From NCBI GenBank assembly GCA_903937225.1, contig CAIZYO010000130.1, positions 1-12,586 on the forward strand: 12,586 nucleotides of DNA, in the 5' to 3' direction. The stretch is from an uncultured Chloroflexota bacterium (lineage in GTDB: Bacteria; Chloroflexota; Limnocylindria; Limnocylindrales; Limnocylindraceae). Below the pieces are notes generated by a model. It was given only the letters and a program-made list of their open reading frames with translations, had not been told where the DNA came from and did no database searches. Positions within the stretch are counted from its first letter, which is position 1. Every line of letters starts with the position of its first letter. Shown one piece after another: positions 7,601 through 12,586 of this stretch. Made by a program: the position numbers and the translations under genes.

Positions 7601-7836
7601 CGTCGAGTGATGACCTGCGTCTTCCCAGTCCCAGCGCCAGCAACGACAAGGAGTGGCCCTTCGCCATGCGTAACCGCTGCGTACTGTTCGTCATTGAGAT
7701 CGGCAAGAAGGTGTTTGACCCCCTCTTCAAATGCCCGCGGTGCGCGCACCGAGACTCCAGTCCATACAGGGATCTGATCACTCTGCGTTGAAGAACTTCC
7801 GGCGGACGCTGCGCCTCGTGGCGCGCGTGGCGTCAC
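4636..7836 (-). CDS. UvrD/PcrA-type helicase fused to a RecB-family Fe-S nuclease
   Basis: 1066 residues. The N-terminal two thirds are a superfamily 1A 3'-5' DNA helicase: LNDEQYAAV (Q-motif region, 47-55), Walker A AGAGTGKT (66-73), LTFTDRAAEEM (97-107), Walker B VDEYQDTN (296-303), GDDDQSIYRFRGA (324-336), VHQAKGLEFPVVFV (641-654) and YVALTRAREQLYL (710-722). After about 790 comes a PD-(D/E)XK nuclease: Cys804 in YLACPLRY, His831 in GSALHAA, Asp917 in GRWDRVD, Asp958-Tyr-Lys960 in SDYKSG, a QLQIY motif (979-983), and the Cys1046/1049/1055 triad. The four cysteines match the 4Fe-4S staple of AddB, AdnB and Cas4. It probably resects double-strand breaks in recombination repair. The frame opens with GTG at 7836 (GTGA overlap with the DUF4446 stop, no Shine-Dalgarno). 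GTG at 7749, with GGAG 5 bases upstream, is an alternative. Confidence 0.93.
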   Translation of the reverse strand: MTPRAPRGAASAGSSSTQSDQIPVWTGVSVRAPRAFEEGVKHLLADLNDEQYAAVTHGEGPLLVVAGAGTGKTQVITRRVAWLIAQQRAAPEEILALTFTDRAAEEMQGRVDRLVPYGYATTPIKTFHAWGDELLRENAHRLGISGELRVLGRAEVVLLLREHLFELGLSRFAPLGDPTRFLGDVAGYISRAKEEGVGADQINTFATDLCARAETLRSETVDDEKVRRQVSAHADALQRLGEEHGELAAAYRAYRTILARSGLLDFGDQVLLAYELLRDDPLVSARVRERHRWLLVDEYQDTNRLQGALVDLIAQGSRNLTAVGDDDQSIYRFRGAAIENILGFVDRYPDASKVVLTRNYRSTTPILSAARRLIRFNDPERLETKLGISKELRAEVEGSAPHPVAFRRFRTTADEADWIASEIRSSVASGRLPRDHAVLVRANVDTAEISRSLNMAGIPWRASGAAGLYDRPEVRLLLAGLRHAADPDASAPLFLIAADPRFKVPAGTLAAAVGKSRRDHRPLREALQAVGAINPDTVRLLSRLSDLVKESVERTSGEVLYRWLRESGLLAELTREATPEADEQIRNIGRLFDVVRSRSRLLELDRAPFLVRYLEELGEAGDDPSAADVDPDLDAVALLTVHQAKGLEFPVVFVANMVETRFPARGRPPRLALAAELGGSDEIVPRDPRAPETPTALDEEALREERRLAYVALTRAREQLYLTASERATGGVRPRKVSRFISEALDLARTQLEETAFTGERSSAVAALEVAEPAAAVLPARAPGAAEQTPLTLSYTAIEAYLACPLRYHYQQRLRIPLPPHHAAIYGSALHAAVAEFHRGQMAGAVPESEALVEALNRSWQSAGFISRTHEEARYAAALKVLERFSDEERASGTVPAYVEKDFSFEIGGHKIRGRWDRVDVTPLASGERTREIPVIEMSDETLRPTLPLSDEWVVISDYKSGGKDDEEGNATRARDALQLQIYALAWRAATGRLPDEVSLRFLDSGKTATVPVDPKRIAKARDRIVEAAEGIQSGSMEAKPDRMNCTYCAYRELCPSSKAPAGRPS

Positions 7837-8333
7837 TTGGTGCGGCGGGTGTCGCTCGGCGGAAGGAGTGCAGCATCGATGGCTGCGCGCTCCTCTTCAC
7901 CGAGTACGGTCTCGCTCTCGCCGCGAACCAGACGCTTCACATAGATCCTCGTCCCCACTCGGGCGTGGAGCGTAGTGATCACCACGCCACTCCCTGCATC
8001 ATCGAGTAACGCCAGCGAGCTGCTCTGCCCCGCGCCCGCATCGTCATACGCCTGAAACTGCACGTGTCCAACCCGGCTCACGGCGCGCTGCGCCGCCGAC
8101 TCTAACTCAGCGATCCGCGCCGCTCCGTCGCGCAACTGGAGGCCATGCTCCGCCGTTTCTGCGAGGAGCCCTACGAGCTGTCCTGTGGCGCTCCCCTCCC
8201 CCTCGCGCATCAGCGCCGCGAGTTTGCGGCGGGCGGTTCGGGCGACGAGAAGGGCAAGGAGGGCGATCAGGAGGGCGAGGCCGCCAAGGAGCGCGGCTAC
8301 GACGGTAAGGGTGCTGATCGCATCGGTCTGCAT
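7833..8333 (-). CDS. DUF4446 family membrane-anchored coiled-coil protein
   Basis: 166 residues. One hydrophobic segment near the N-terminus (TVVAALLGGLALLIALLALLV, about 10-30) is followed by RTARRKL and a probable coiled coil (about 34-88). A compact C-terminal region then carries VGHVQFQAYDDAGAGQSSSL, LALLDDAGSGVVITTLHAR and a closing LGEEERAAIDAAL. The pattern of a conserved F/Y-D-D, then LLDD-x-G-x-GVV-x-T-x-H and a C-terminal EEExAI is what I recall for DUF4446, a family of unknown function found in Gram-positive-type bacteria. Positive residues after the membrane helix predict a cytoplasmic C-terminus. It is the first gene of the leftward operon and its stop overlaps the helicase-nuclease start. 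An extended -10-like TGATACGAT sits 6 bases before the ATG, with no Shine-Dalgarno. Confidence 0.82.
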   Translation of the reverse strand: MQTDAISTLTVVAALLGGLALLIALLALLVARTARRKLAALMREGEGSATGQLVGLLAETAEHGLQLRDGAARIAELESAAQRAVSRVGHVQFQAYDDAGAGQSSSLALLDDAGSGVVITTLHARVGTRIYVKRLVRGESETVLGEEERAAIDAALLPPSDTRRTK

Positions 8334-8339
8334 GCCCCG

Positions 8340-8348
8340 ATCGTATCA
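8340..8348 (-). promoter_or_regulatory. Extended -10 promoter of the DUF4446-helicase operon
   Basis: On the minus strand TGA-TACGAT (8348 to 8340) is followed by 6 bases (cggggc) and the ATG at 8333. This predicts transcription starting at the start codon. A 17-base spacer would place its -35 at 8363-8368, which reads ACTAGA on this strand and matches the consensus poorly, as is usual for extended -10 promoters. Confidence 0.5.
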
Positions 8349-8385
8349 GCCCCCTCGTGCCATCTAGTGGTCACGCGCTCTCCGC

Positions 8386-8391
8386 TATCCT
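8386..8391 (+). promoter_or_regulatory. -10-like hexamer of the rightward gene pair
   Basis: TATCCT at 8386-8391 is identical to the hexamer before mtnN. Seven bases downstream is an in-frame ATG (8399-8401), and 53 bases downstream is the Shine-Dalgarno-preceded GTG at 8444. The expected transcription start is about 8398. A 17-base spacer would place its -35 on the same hexamer (8363-8368) as that of the divergent DUF4446 promoter. Confidence 0.4.
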
Positions 8392-8433
8392 GCACCTGAT
8401 GCAGCGACCGCTGCGCGACGAGAGCGGAGACAG

Positions 8434-8439
8434 AGGAGG
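8434..8439 (+). promoter_or_regulatory. Strong Shine-Dalgarno AGGAGG that favours the GTG start at 8444
   Basis: AGGAGG (within AGAGGAGGAACC) lies 4 bases before GTG at 8444-8446. It is the strongest ribosome-binding site in the window. It decides the start of the small membrane-protein gene against ATG at 8399 and ATG at 8357, which are in the same frame. Confidence 0.6.
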
Positions 8440-8443
8440 AACC

Positions 8444-8776
8444 GTGGCAAAGGGTGTGAAGCGCTTCAGACCAGATCAGCGCCCAAAGAAGGAGCGGCTG
8501 AGCGCACCGAAGCGCGGCCTCACCGCCGCCGAAGAGGCCGCAGCTGCGGCATACGAAGCGAAGCTTGAAACCCCGCGCGTGATCAACGTGGCGACTAACC
8601 CACTCGATGCGCTGACCCGCAACGCGTCTGCGAACCGTCTCGCCGCAGAGATTGCAACGGAGCTCCCAGTGGTCCGTCGAGATCTTGGACGAATCGTCGT
8701 GACGTATGGGGCGCTCCTCGGACTTCTCGCCGCAATTTGGCTGGTTGCCACTACGACCGGCTTCATCAGCGCCTAA
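8444..8776 (+). CDS. Hypothetical small tail-anchored basic protein (110 aa)
   Basis: From the GTG start the protein begins with a basic region (VAKGVKRFRPDQRPKKERLS, 1-20). An Ala/Glu-rich helix follows (TAAEEAAAAAYEAKLE, about 27-42), then a polar middle part and one C-terminal hydrophobic segment (IVVTYGALLGLLAAIWLVAT, about 85-104) that ends five residues from the C-terminus. This predicts a single-pass, tail-anchored protein with its basic N-terminus in the cytoplasm. I recognise no family. An in-frame ATG at 8399 would add MQRPLRDESGDRGGT and lies 7 bases after a -10-like hexamer, so a leaderless longer form is possible. serA begins 13 bases downstream on the same strand, so the two are probably cotranscribed. 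The frame continues open upstream of 8399, but that part lies in promoter sequence. Confidence 0.7.
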   Translation: MAKGVKRFRPDQRPKKERLSAPKRGLTAAEEAAAAAYEAKLETPRVINVATNPLDALTRNASANRLAAEIATELPVVRRDLGRIVVTYGALLGLLAAIWLVATTTGFISA

Positions 8777-8789
8777 CGGCGCGCCCGTA

Positions 8790-9704
8790 ATGGCGACAAT
8801 CGTCATCGCTGAAACCATTGCAACCGTTGGTGTTGACGCGCTCAAGGCTGCGGGGCACACGGTTCACGAACTCTCTGGACAACCCCGCGAAGCCCTTGTC
8901 GCCGCACTCCGCGAAGCGGATGCGCTCATCGTCCGGTCGCAAGTCAAGGTGGATGCCGCGCTGATTGCAGCGGGCCCGAAGCTGCGCATCATCGGACGCG
9001 CTGGGGTCGGCATTGACAACATTGATGCGTCTGCGGCTGAACGTGCAGGGATCCTCGTCGTCAACGCGCCGGATGGGAACACGATTGCAGCGGCGGAGCA
9101 TACCTTCGCGCTACTCCTTGCACTCGCGCGACACGTGGCGAAGGGTGATCGGTCAGTGCGCGACGGGGCATGGGCGCGCGCCGAACTCAAGGGGTTTGAG
9201 CTGCGTGGTCGGCGCCTTGGCATCGTCGGTCTCGGGCGGATTGGCCGAGCCGTCGCGGTGCGCGCTGCGGCATTTGGCATGGTCCTCCTCGGAGCCGATC
9301 CAGCGGTGAGCCCGCAAGATGCGGCGAGTTCTGGCGTGCGACTCCTCTCGCTTGATCAGCTCCTCCAGGAGTCAGATGTCGTCACCCTGCACACTCCTGC
9401 GGTTGGCGCGACTCCACTCATCGGTGCGGCAGAGCTCGCGAAGATGCAACCACATGCGGTGCTGATCAATGTGGCGCGAGGGAGCCTCGTCGATGAACGT
9501 GCACTCGCCGCAGCCCTGACGTCGGGAGGTATCGCAGGCGCTGCAATTGACGTGTTTGCAACGGAGCCACCAAAGGACTCACCGCTACTCACCGCACCGA
9601 ACACCGTTCTTACGCCGCATCTTGGTGCGCAGACGAGCGATGCGCAGGTTGCCGTCGCACGCGAGGTTGCAGAGCGAATCTGCGACTTCTTCCGCGCCGC
9701 CTAG
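8790..9704 (+). CDS. serA: D-3-phosphoglycerate dehydrogenase, short form without ACT domain
   Basis: A D-isomer-specific 2-hydroxyacid dehydrogenase of 304 residues. SerA oxidises 3-phosphoglycerate with NAD to 3-phosphohydroxypyruvate, the first step of serine synthesis. Visible motifs are VRSQVKVDAALI and GRAGVGIDNIDASAAERAGI in the substrate domain, NTIAAAEHTFALLLALAR, and the nucleotide-binding GIVGLGRIGR. The catalytic Arg is in INVARGSLVDE, the Glu in DVFATEPP and the His in LTPHLGAQT. The C-terminal regulatory ACT/ASB domains of long SerA enzymes are absent, so direct serine feedback by the ACT route is not expected. The ATG at 8790 (MATIVIAETI) starts the substrate domain properly; the open frame extends upstream, but that part overlaps the preceding gene. 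No Shine-Dalgarno is visible, which suggests coupling to the gene 13 bases upstream. Another 2-hydroxyacid dehydrogenase specificity cannot be excluded. Confidence 0.88.
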   Translation: MATIVIAETIATVGVDALKAAGHTVHELSGQPREALVAALREADALIVRSQVKVDAALIAAGPKLRIIGRAGVGIDNIDASAAERAGILVVNAPDGNTIAAAEHTFALLLALARHVAKGDRSVRDGAWARAELKGFELRGRRLGIVGLGRIGRAVAVRAAAFGMVLLGADPAVSPQDAASSGVRLLSLDQLLQESDVVTLHTPAVGATPLIGAAELAKMQPHAVLINVARGSLVDERALAAALTSGGIAGAAIDVFATEPPKDSPLLTAPNTVLTPHLGAQTSDAQVAVAREVAERICDFFRAA

Positions 9705-9707
9705 GAG

Positions 9708-10010
9708 TTACTCCCCGCCGCCACTCGACGGTTTCGCTGGGGAGGCCCCCGGTGTTGGACTGGACGGCGCAGGGGTTGCGCTCGGCGTGCCTCCTGAAGT
9801 GCCGGCGGACGTCGCAGCACCACCACTCTCTCCACCGCGTCGTTCAAGCTTCGCCCAACCACTCCCCTTGAAGTGCACGCTCGTCGCCGAGAAGCGACGT
9901 TCAAGTGGGCCACCGCAGTCCTCGTGCGTTCGTTTCGTCTCGTCATCAATACCGTGCAGCAACTCGACGGTGGCGTCGCAGCGTGCGCAGTGATAGTCGT
10001 AGAAGGGCAT
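9708..10010 (-). CDS. FmdB-family zinc-ribbon protein with a His-for-Cys variant
   Basis: A 100-residue protein of the FmdB/CxxC_CXXC_SSSS regulatory-protein family, whose role is poorly known. It starts MPFYDYHCARC (Cys8, Cys11), continues through the conserved E-x-x-x-x-I region and reaches THEDCGGPLERRFSATSVHFKGSGW. The family's second knuckle is normally CPxCG; here it reads His29-Glu-Asp-Cys32, so the metal site would be Cys3His. FKGSGW is the usual end of the domain. The remaining half (about 58-100) is Gly/Ser/Pro/Thr/Ala-rich and probably disordered. The ATG at 10010 overlaps the valS stop as TGATG, so translation is likely coupled to valS. The gene converges on serA with only three bases between stop codons. 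Confidence 0.88.
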   Translation of the reverse strand: MPFYDYHCARCDATVELLHGIDDETKRTHEDCGGPLERRFSATSVHFKGSGWAKLERRGGESGGAATSAGTSGGTPSATPAPSSPTPGASPAKPSSGGGE

Positions 10011-12586
10011 CAGGCGCCTTGCTCAAGACGTGCGATCTCGTCGCGCAACTCTGCGACGCGCCTTTCGGCGCCTGCGACCACCGTTGCGGGAGCCTTCCCT
10101 GTGAATGACGGATCTGCAAGCCGAGCCTCAGCGGCGGCGAGTTGGGTTCGAGCGGCGACAAGTTCCCGTTCGCGACGCGCACGATCCGCATCACGGGTTG
10201 ATGCGTCTGCCTCTGGCGGCGTGAGTCGAGCGGTGAGGGCTCCCGCAACGATCAGCATCCCCTCCTCCCCCGCTGGCAGGTTCGAGGCGATCGTCAGCGG
10301 ACGGACACGCGCGAGTCGCTCGATTGCTGCGCGCAAGCGTTCTCCCGATGCGGCGAGGTCCGCCGGTGCGGCAACGGCAAGCGGCATCCATGCGCCGGCC
10401 GGGAGCTTCGTGCTGGTGCGCGCCGCTCGCACTTCGCGCACGAGTTCAAGCCACTGATCGATCGCGCTCGAGTCGTTGCCTCCCTTGCCATCTCGCACAG
10501 GCCATGCGGCGGTGGCGAGGAGTGTTCCATCTCCCGCGCGGCGTGGGAGCGCCTCCCAGATCCCTTCCGTGATAAACGGCGCCACTGGGTGCAAGAGGCG
10601 AAGGAGCGCATCGAGTCCATCAACGAGCGTCCACCAGACGGCTGCGCGCTCCGCCGCAGGGCGCGACTCATCTGCAAGGGTGACCTTGGCGAGCTCAATC
10701 GCTTGATCGCAGTATTCGGCCCAGATCGCGTCGTAGATACGTTGCGCCGCCTCAGAGAAGCCGTATCCGACGAGGTTCCGATCTACGTCTTCGATCGCGC
10801 TACTGATGCGCGCTGACAGCCATGCGCCAAACTCACCCGCCGCCGCCTGCGCGCTTGATGCGTCGGGGCGCTCACCCGTCACCTCAGGAGGGCGTGCGCC
10901 CAGCACAAAGCGCGCCGCATTCCAGAGCTTGTTCATGAAATTGCGCGCGTTCTCCAGCTTCTCTGGCGAGAGGCGTTGATCGGCGCCAGCCGCAGTTCCG
11001 GAGACGAGCGCGAAGCGCAGCGCGTCGGCGCCAATCTCATCAATCAGTGAGAGTGGGTCAACCACATTCCCCTTCGTCTTTGACATCTTCTGACCCTCGG
11101 GGTCGCGCACCATACCGTGCAGGTAGATCGTTTCAAATGGCGGCTCGCCCATCAGCTCAATGCCGAGCATCATCATGCGCGCCACCCAGAAGAAGAGGAT
11201 GTCGTGACCCGTCTCCATGACTTGCGACGGGTAGTAGCGCTTCAGATCGCTCGTCTGATCTGGCCAACCGAGTGTGCTGAACGGCCAAAGACCAGAGCTG
11301 AACCAGGTGTCAAAGATGTCGCTCTCCTGCACCAAGCTCTCAGCGAGCGCGCCGCACTCGCTGCAGCCAGATGGTCCTGCTGCATCGGCGCTTACGGTGA
11401 TGTGGCCATCAGCGCAGTACCACGCAGGGATCCGATGCCCCCACCAGAGCTGGCGGCTCACATTCCAATCGCGAATCTCGGTGAGCCAGTGCTCCCACGT
11501 CTTCTCAAAGTGTGCTGGAACGATGCGTGTCTTCCCTGAGCGCGTGGCGGCGAGCGCCTTCTCAGCGAGCGGCTTGGTGCGGATGAACCACTGCGTCCGC
11601 AGACGTGGCTCAAGAATGTCGTTACTGCGCTGGCAGCGCGCCGGATTCGCCGTATGCGGCTTCACGGAGACGAGGAGACCGAGCGCATCGAGCGCCGCCA
11701 CGATCGCCTTGCGCGCGGCAAACCGCTCCATCCCTGCGAACGGCTTCGGTGCGTCAGCCACAATGTGCGCCGCCTCATCCAAGATCGTCGGCGCTGGGAG
11801 GTTGTGACGGAGTCCCACCTCTCGGTCGTTCGGATCGTGCGCAGGCGTCACCTTCACCGCGCCAGTGCCGAACGTCTGGTCCACAAAGTCGTCGCCAAGG
11901 ATCGGAACAGCGCGATCAACAAACGGAATGATCACCCGCTTCCCGATTAACTGCGCGTAGCGCGGGTCATCGGGGTGGACGGCAACCGCCGTATCGCCGA
12001 GCAGCGTCTCAGGGCGCGTGGTTGCGACCACGATCCCGTCACCGGGCGCGCCACCTTCCAGCGGATATCGAATCTCCCAGATGCTTCCGCGCTCCTCTAC
12101 GGCAATCGACTCAAGGTCGGAGACGCTCGTCTTGCATCCTGGGCACCAGTTGACCAAGGCCTCAGTGCGGTACGCGAGGCCGCGCTCATAGAGCGTGGCG
12201 AAGGCGGTGCGTACGGCACGGCTCGATACCTCATCCATCGTGAAGCGGGTGCGCCCCCAGTCGGCAGATGCGCCGAGCCTGCGGAACTGTCCAAGGATGA
12301 CGCCGCGCGTCTCTTCCATGAAGCGATCCATCCGTTGCAGGTAGCGCTCGCGACCGAGGCTACCGCGACTCTCCCCCTCTTCGGCAATGATCTTGTCCAA
12401 CACGAACTGTGCGGCGATTGATGCATGGTCAACGCCAGGGAGCCAGAGCGTTGGTCGGCCCTCCATCCGTGCCCTGCGCGCGAGAAGATCTTCAAGGGTG
12501 ACGAAGAGTGCGTGCCCTACATGGAGACCACCTGTGACATTTGGTGGCGGCATGATGATCGTGAACGGCGGGAGGTCCGCCTTGGC
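10010..12586 (-). CDS. valS: Valyl-tRNA synthetase, partial (N-terminus beyond the right edge)
   Basis: A class I aminoacyl-tRNA synthetase that charges tRNA-Val and hydrolyses misformed Thr-tRNA-Val. 858 residues are visible; the frame is still open at the edge (…ADLPPFTIIMPPPNVTG). Counting from the Met at 12553, the HIGH-type motif is HVGHA (11-15). WCPGCKTSVSDLE (136-148) follows. The CP1 editing domain shows ATTRPETLLGDTAVAVHP (177-194) and GTGAVKVTPAHDPND (229-243). RDWNVSRQLWWGHRIPAWYC (361-380) and the GCSECG pair (396-401) come next, then the KMSKS loop as KMSKTKGNVVDP (489-500). The C-terminus is the Ala/Glu/Arg-rich coiled-coil tRNA arm (about 792-845). Bacterial ValRS is usually about 880-950 residues, so only a few dozen residues are missing. 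The Met at 12553 is internal, not the true start. ValRS is favoured over IleRS by the coiled-coil end and the NVTG-type motif. Confidence 0.97.
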   Translation of the reverse strand, partial: AKADLPPFTIIMPPPNVTGGLHVGHALFVTLEDLLARRARMEGRPTLWLPGVDHASIAAQFVLDKIIAEEGESRGSLGRERYLQRMDRFMEETRGVILGQFRRLGASADWGRTRFTMDEVSSRAVRTAFATLYERGLAYRTEALVNWCPGCKTSVSDLESIAVEERGSIWEIRYPLEGGAPGDGIVVATTRPETLLGDTAVAVHPDDPRYAQLIGKRVIIPFVDRAVPILGDDFVDQTFGTGAVKVTPAHDPNDREVGLRHNLPAPTILDEAAHIVADAPKPFAGMERFAARKAIVAALDALGLLVSVKPHTANPARCQRSNDILEPRLRTQWFIRTKPLAEKALAATRSGKTRIVPAHFEKTWEHWLTEIRDWNVSRQLWWGHRIPAWYCADGHITVSADAAGPSGCSECGALAESLVQESDIFDTWFSSGLWPFSTLGWPDQTSDLKRYYPSQVMETGHDILFFWVARMMMLGIELMGEPPFETIYLHGMVRDPEGQKMSKTKGNVVDPLSLIDEIGADALRFALVSGTAAGADQRLSPEKLENARNFMNKLWNAARFVLGARPPEVTGERPDASSAQAAAGEFGAWLSARISSAIEDVDRNLVGYGFSEAAQRIYDAIWAEYCDQAIELAKVTLADESRPAAERAAVWWTLVDGLDALLRLLHPVAPFITEGIWEALPRRAGDGTLLATAAWPVRDGKGGNDSSAIDQWLELVREVRAARTSTKLPAGAWMPLAVAAPADLAASGERLRAAIERLARVRPLTIASNLPAGEEGMLIVAGALTARLTPPEADASTRDADRARRERELVAARTQLAAAEARLADPSFTGKAPATVVAGAERRVAELRDEIARLEQGA

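Noticed and set aside
8706..8789. A longer N-terminus for serA starting at 8706
   Set aside because: It would overlap the upstream tail-anchored gene by 71 bases and adds residues not typical of the 2-hydroxyacid dehydrogenase fold. ATG 8790 starts exactly at the first strand.
1..12586. CRISPR arrays, insertion sequences, tRNA/rRNA genes, prophage or defence systems
   Set aside because: No direct-repeat arrays, terminal inverted repeats, transposase or integrase motifs, or cloverleaf-like segments were seen in the small intergenic gaps. The Cas4-like nuclease motif belongs to the helicase fusion and has no cas neighbours.

Overview
The window is 12.6 kb of compact, gene-dense bacterial chromosome with moderately high G+C. 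It contains only housekeeping-type genes: no tRNA or rRNA gene, CRISPR array, insertion sequence or phage gene is visible. Intergenic gaps are tiny (3 to about 110 bases) and many genes overlap by 4 to 8 bases, which suggests a streamlined genome. The DUF4446 gene, an FmdB zinc-ribbon gene, a short SerA and a UvrD helicase fused to a Cas4/AddB-like nuclease, together with apparently leaderless starts, would fit a Chloroflexota-like or related Gram-positive-type lineage. That placement is an inference, not proven by the sequence.

Left part (1-1417). The window opens inside a leftward FtsB/DivIC-like septum protein gene that runs off the left edge. Diverging from it are an unrecognised acidic 141-residue protein and an MTA/SAH nucleosidase (mtnN). 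mtnN ends tail-to-tail with murI: the two stop codons share one CTAG palindrome.

Left-centre operon (4095 down to 1414, minus strand): a SpeB-family ureohydrolase, a class I SAM-dependent methyltransferase and glutamate racemase (murI), each overlapping the next. The methyltransferase has no ATG, GTG or TTG before its SAM-binding motif and probably starts at a CTG that overlaps the speB stop.

Centre operon (8333 down to 4175, minus strand): a DUF4446 membrane-anchored coiled-coil protein, the large UvrD-nuclease fusion and a small multi-pass membrane protein, linked by GTGA and ATGA overlaps.

Right part. Diverging from DUF4446 is a small tail-anchored basic protein followed by a short D-3-phosphoglycerate dehydrogenase (serA). 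serA converges on a minus-strand pair, valS (running off the right edge) then fmdB, coupled by a TGATG overlap.

The most distinctive signal is regulatory. At least four start codons (234, 677, 8333 and 2298) have a TANNNT hexamer 6-7 bases upstream, three of them with an extended TGN, and no Shine-Dalgarno. This is the layout expected for leaderless mRNAs. No clearly new defence or mobile system was found; the window reads as ordinary core genome with several features worth a second look.
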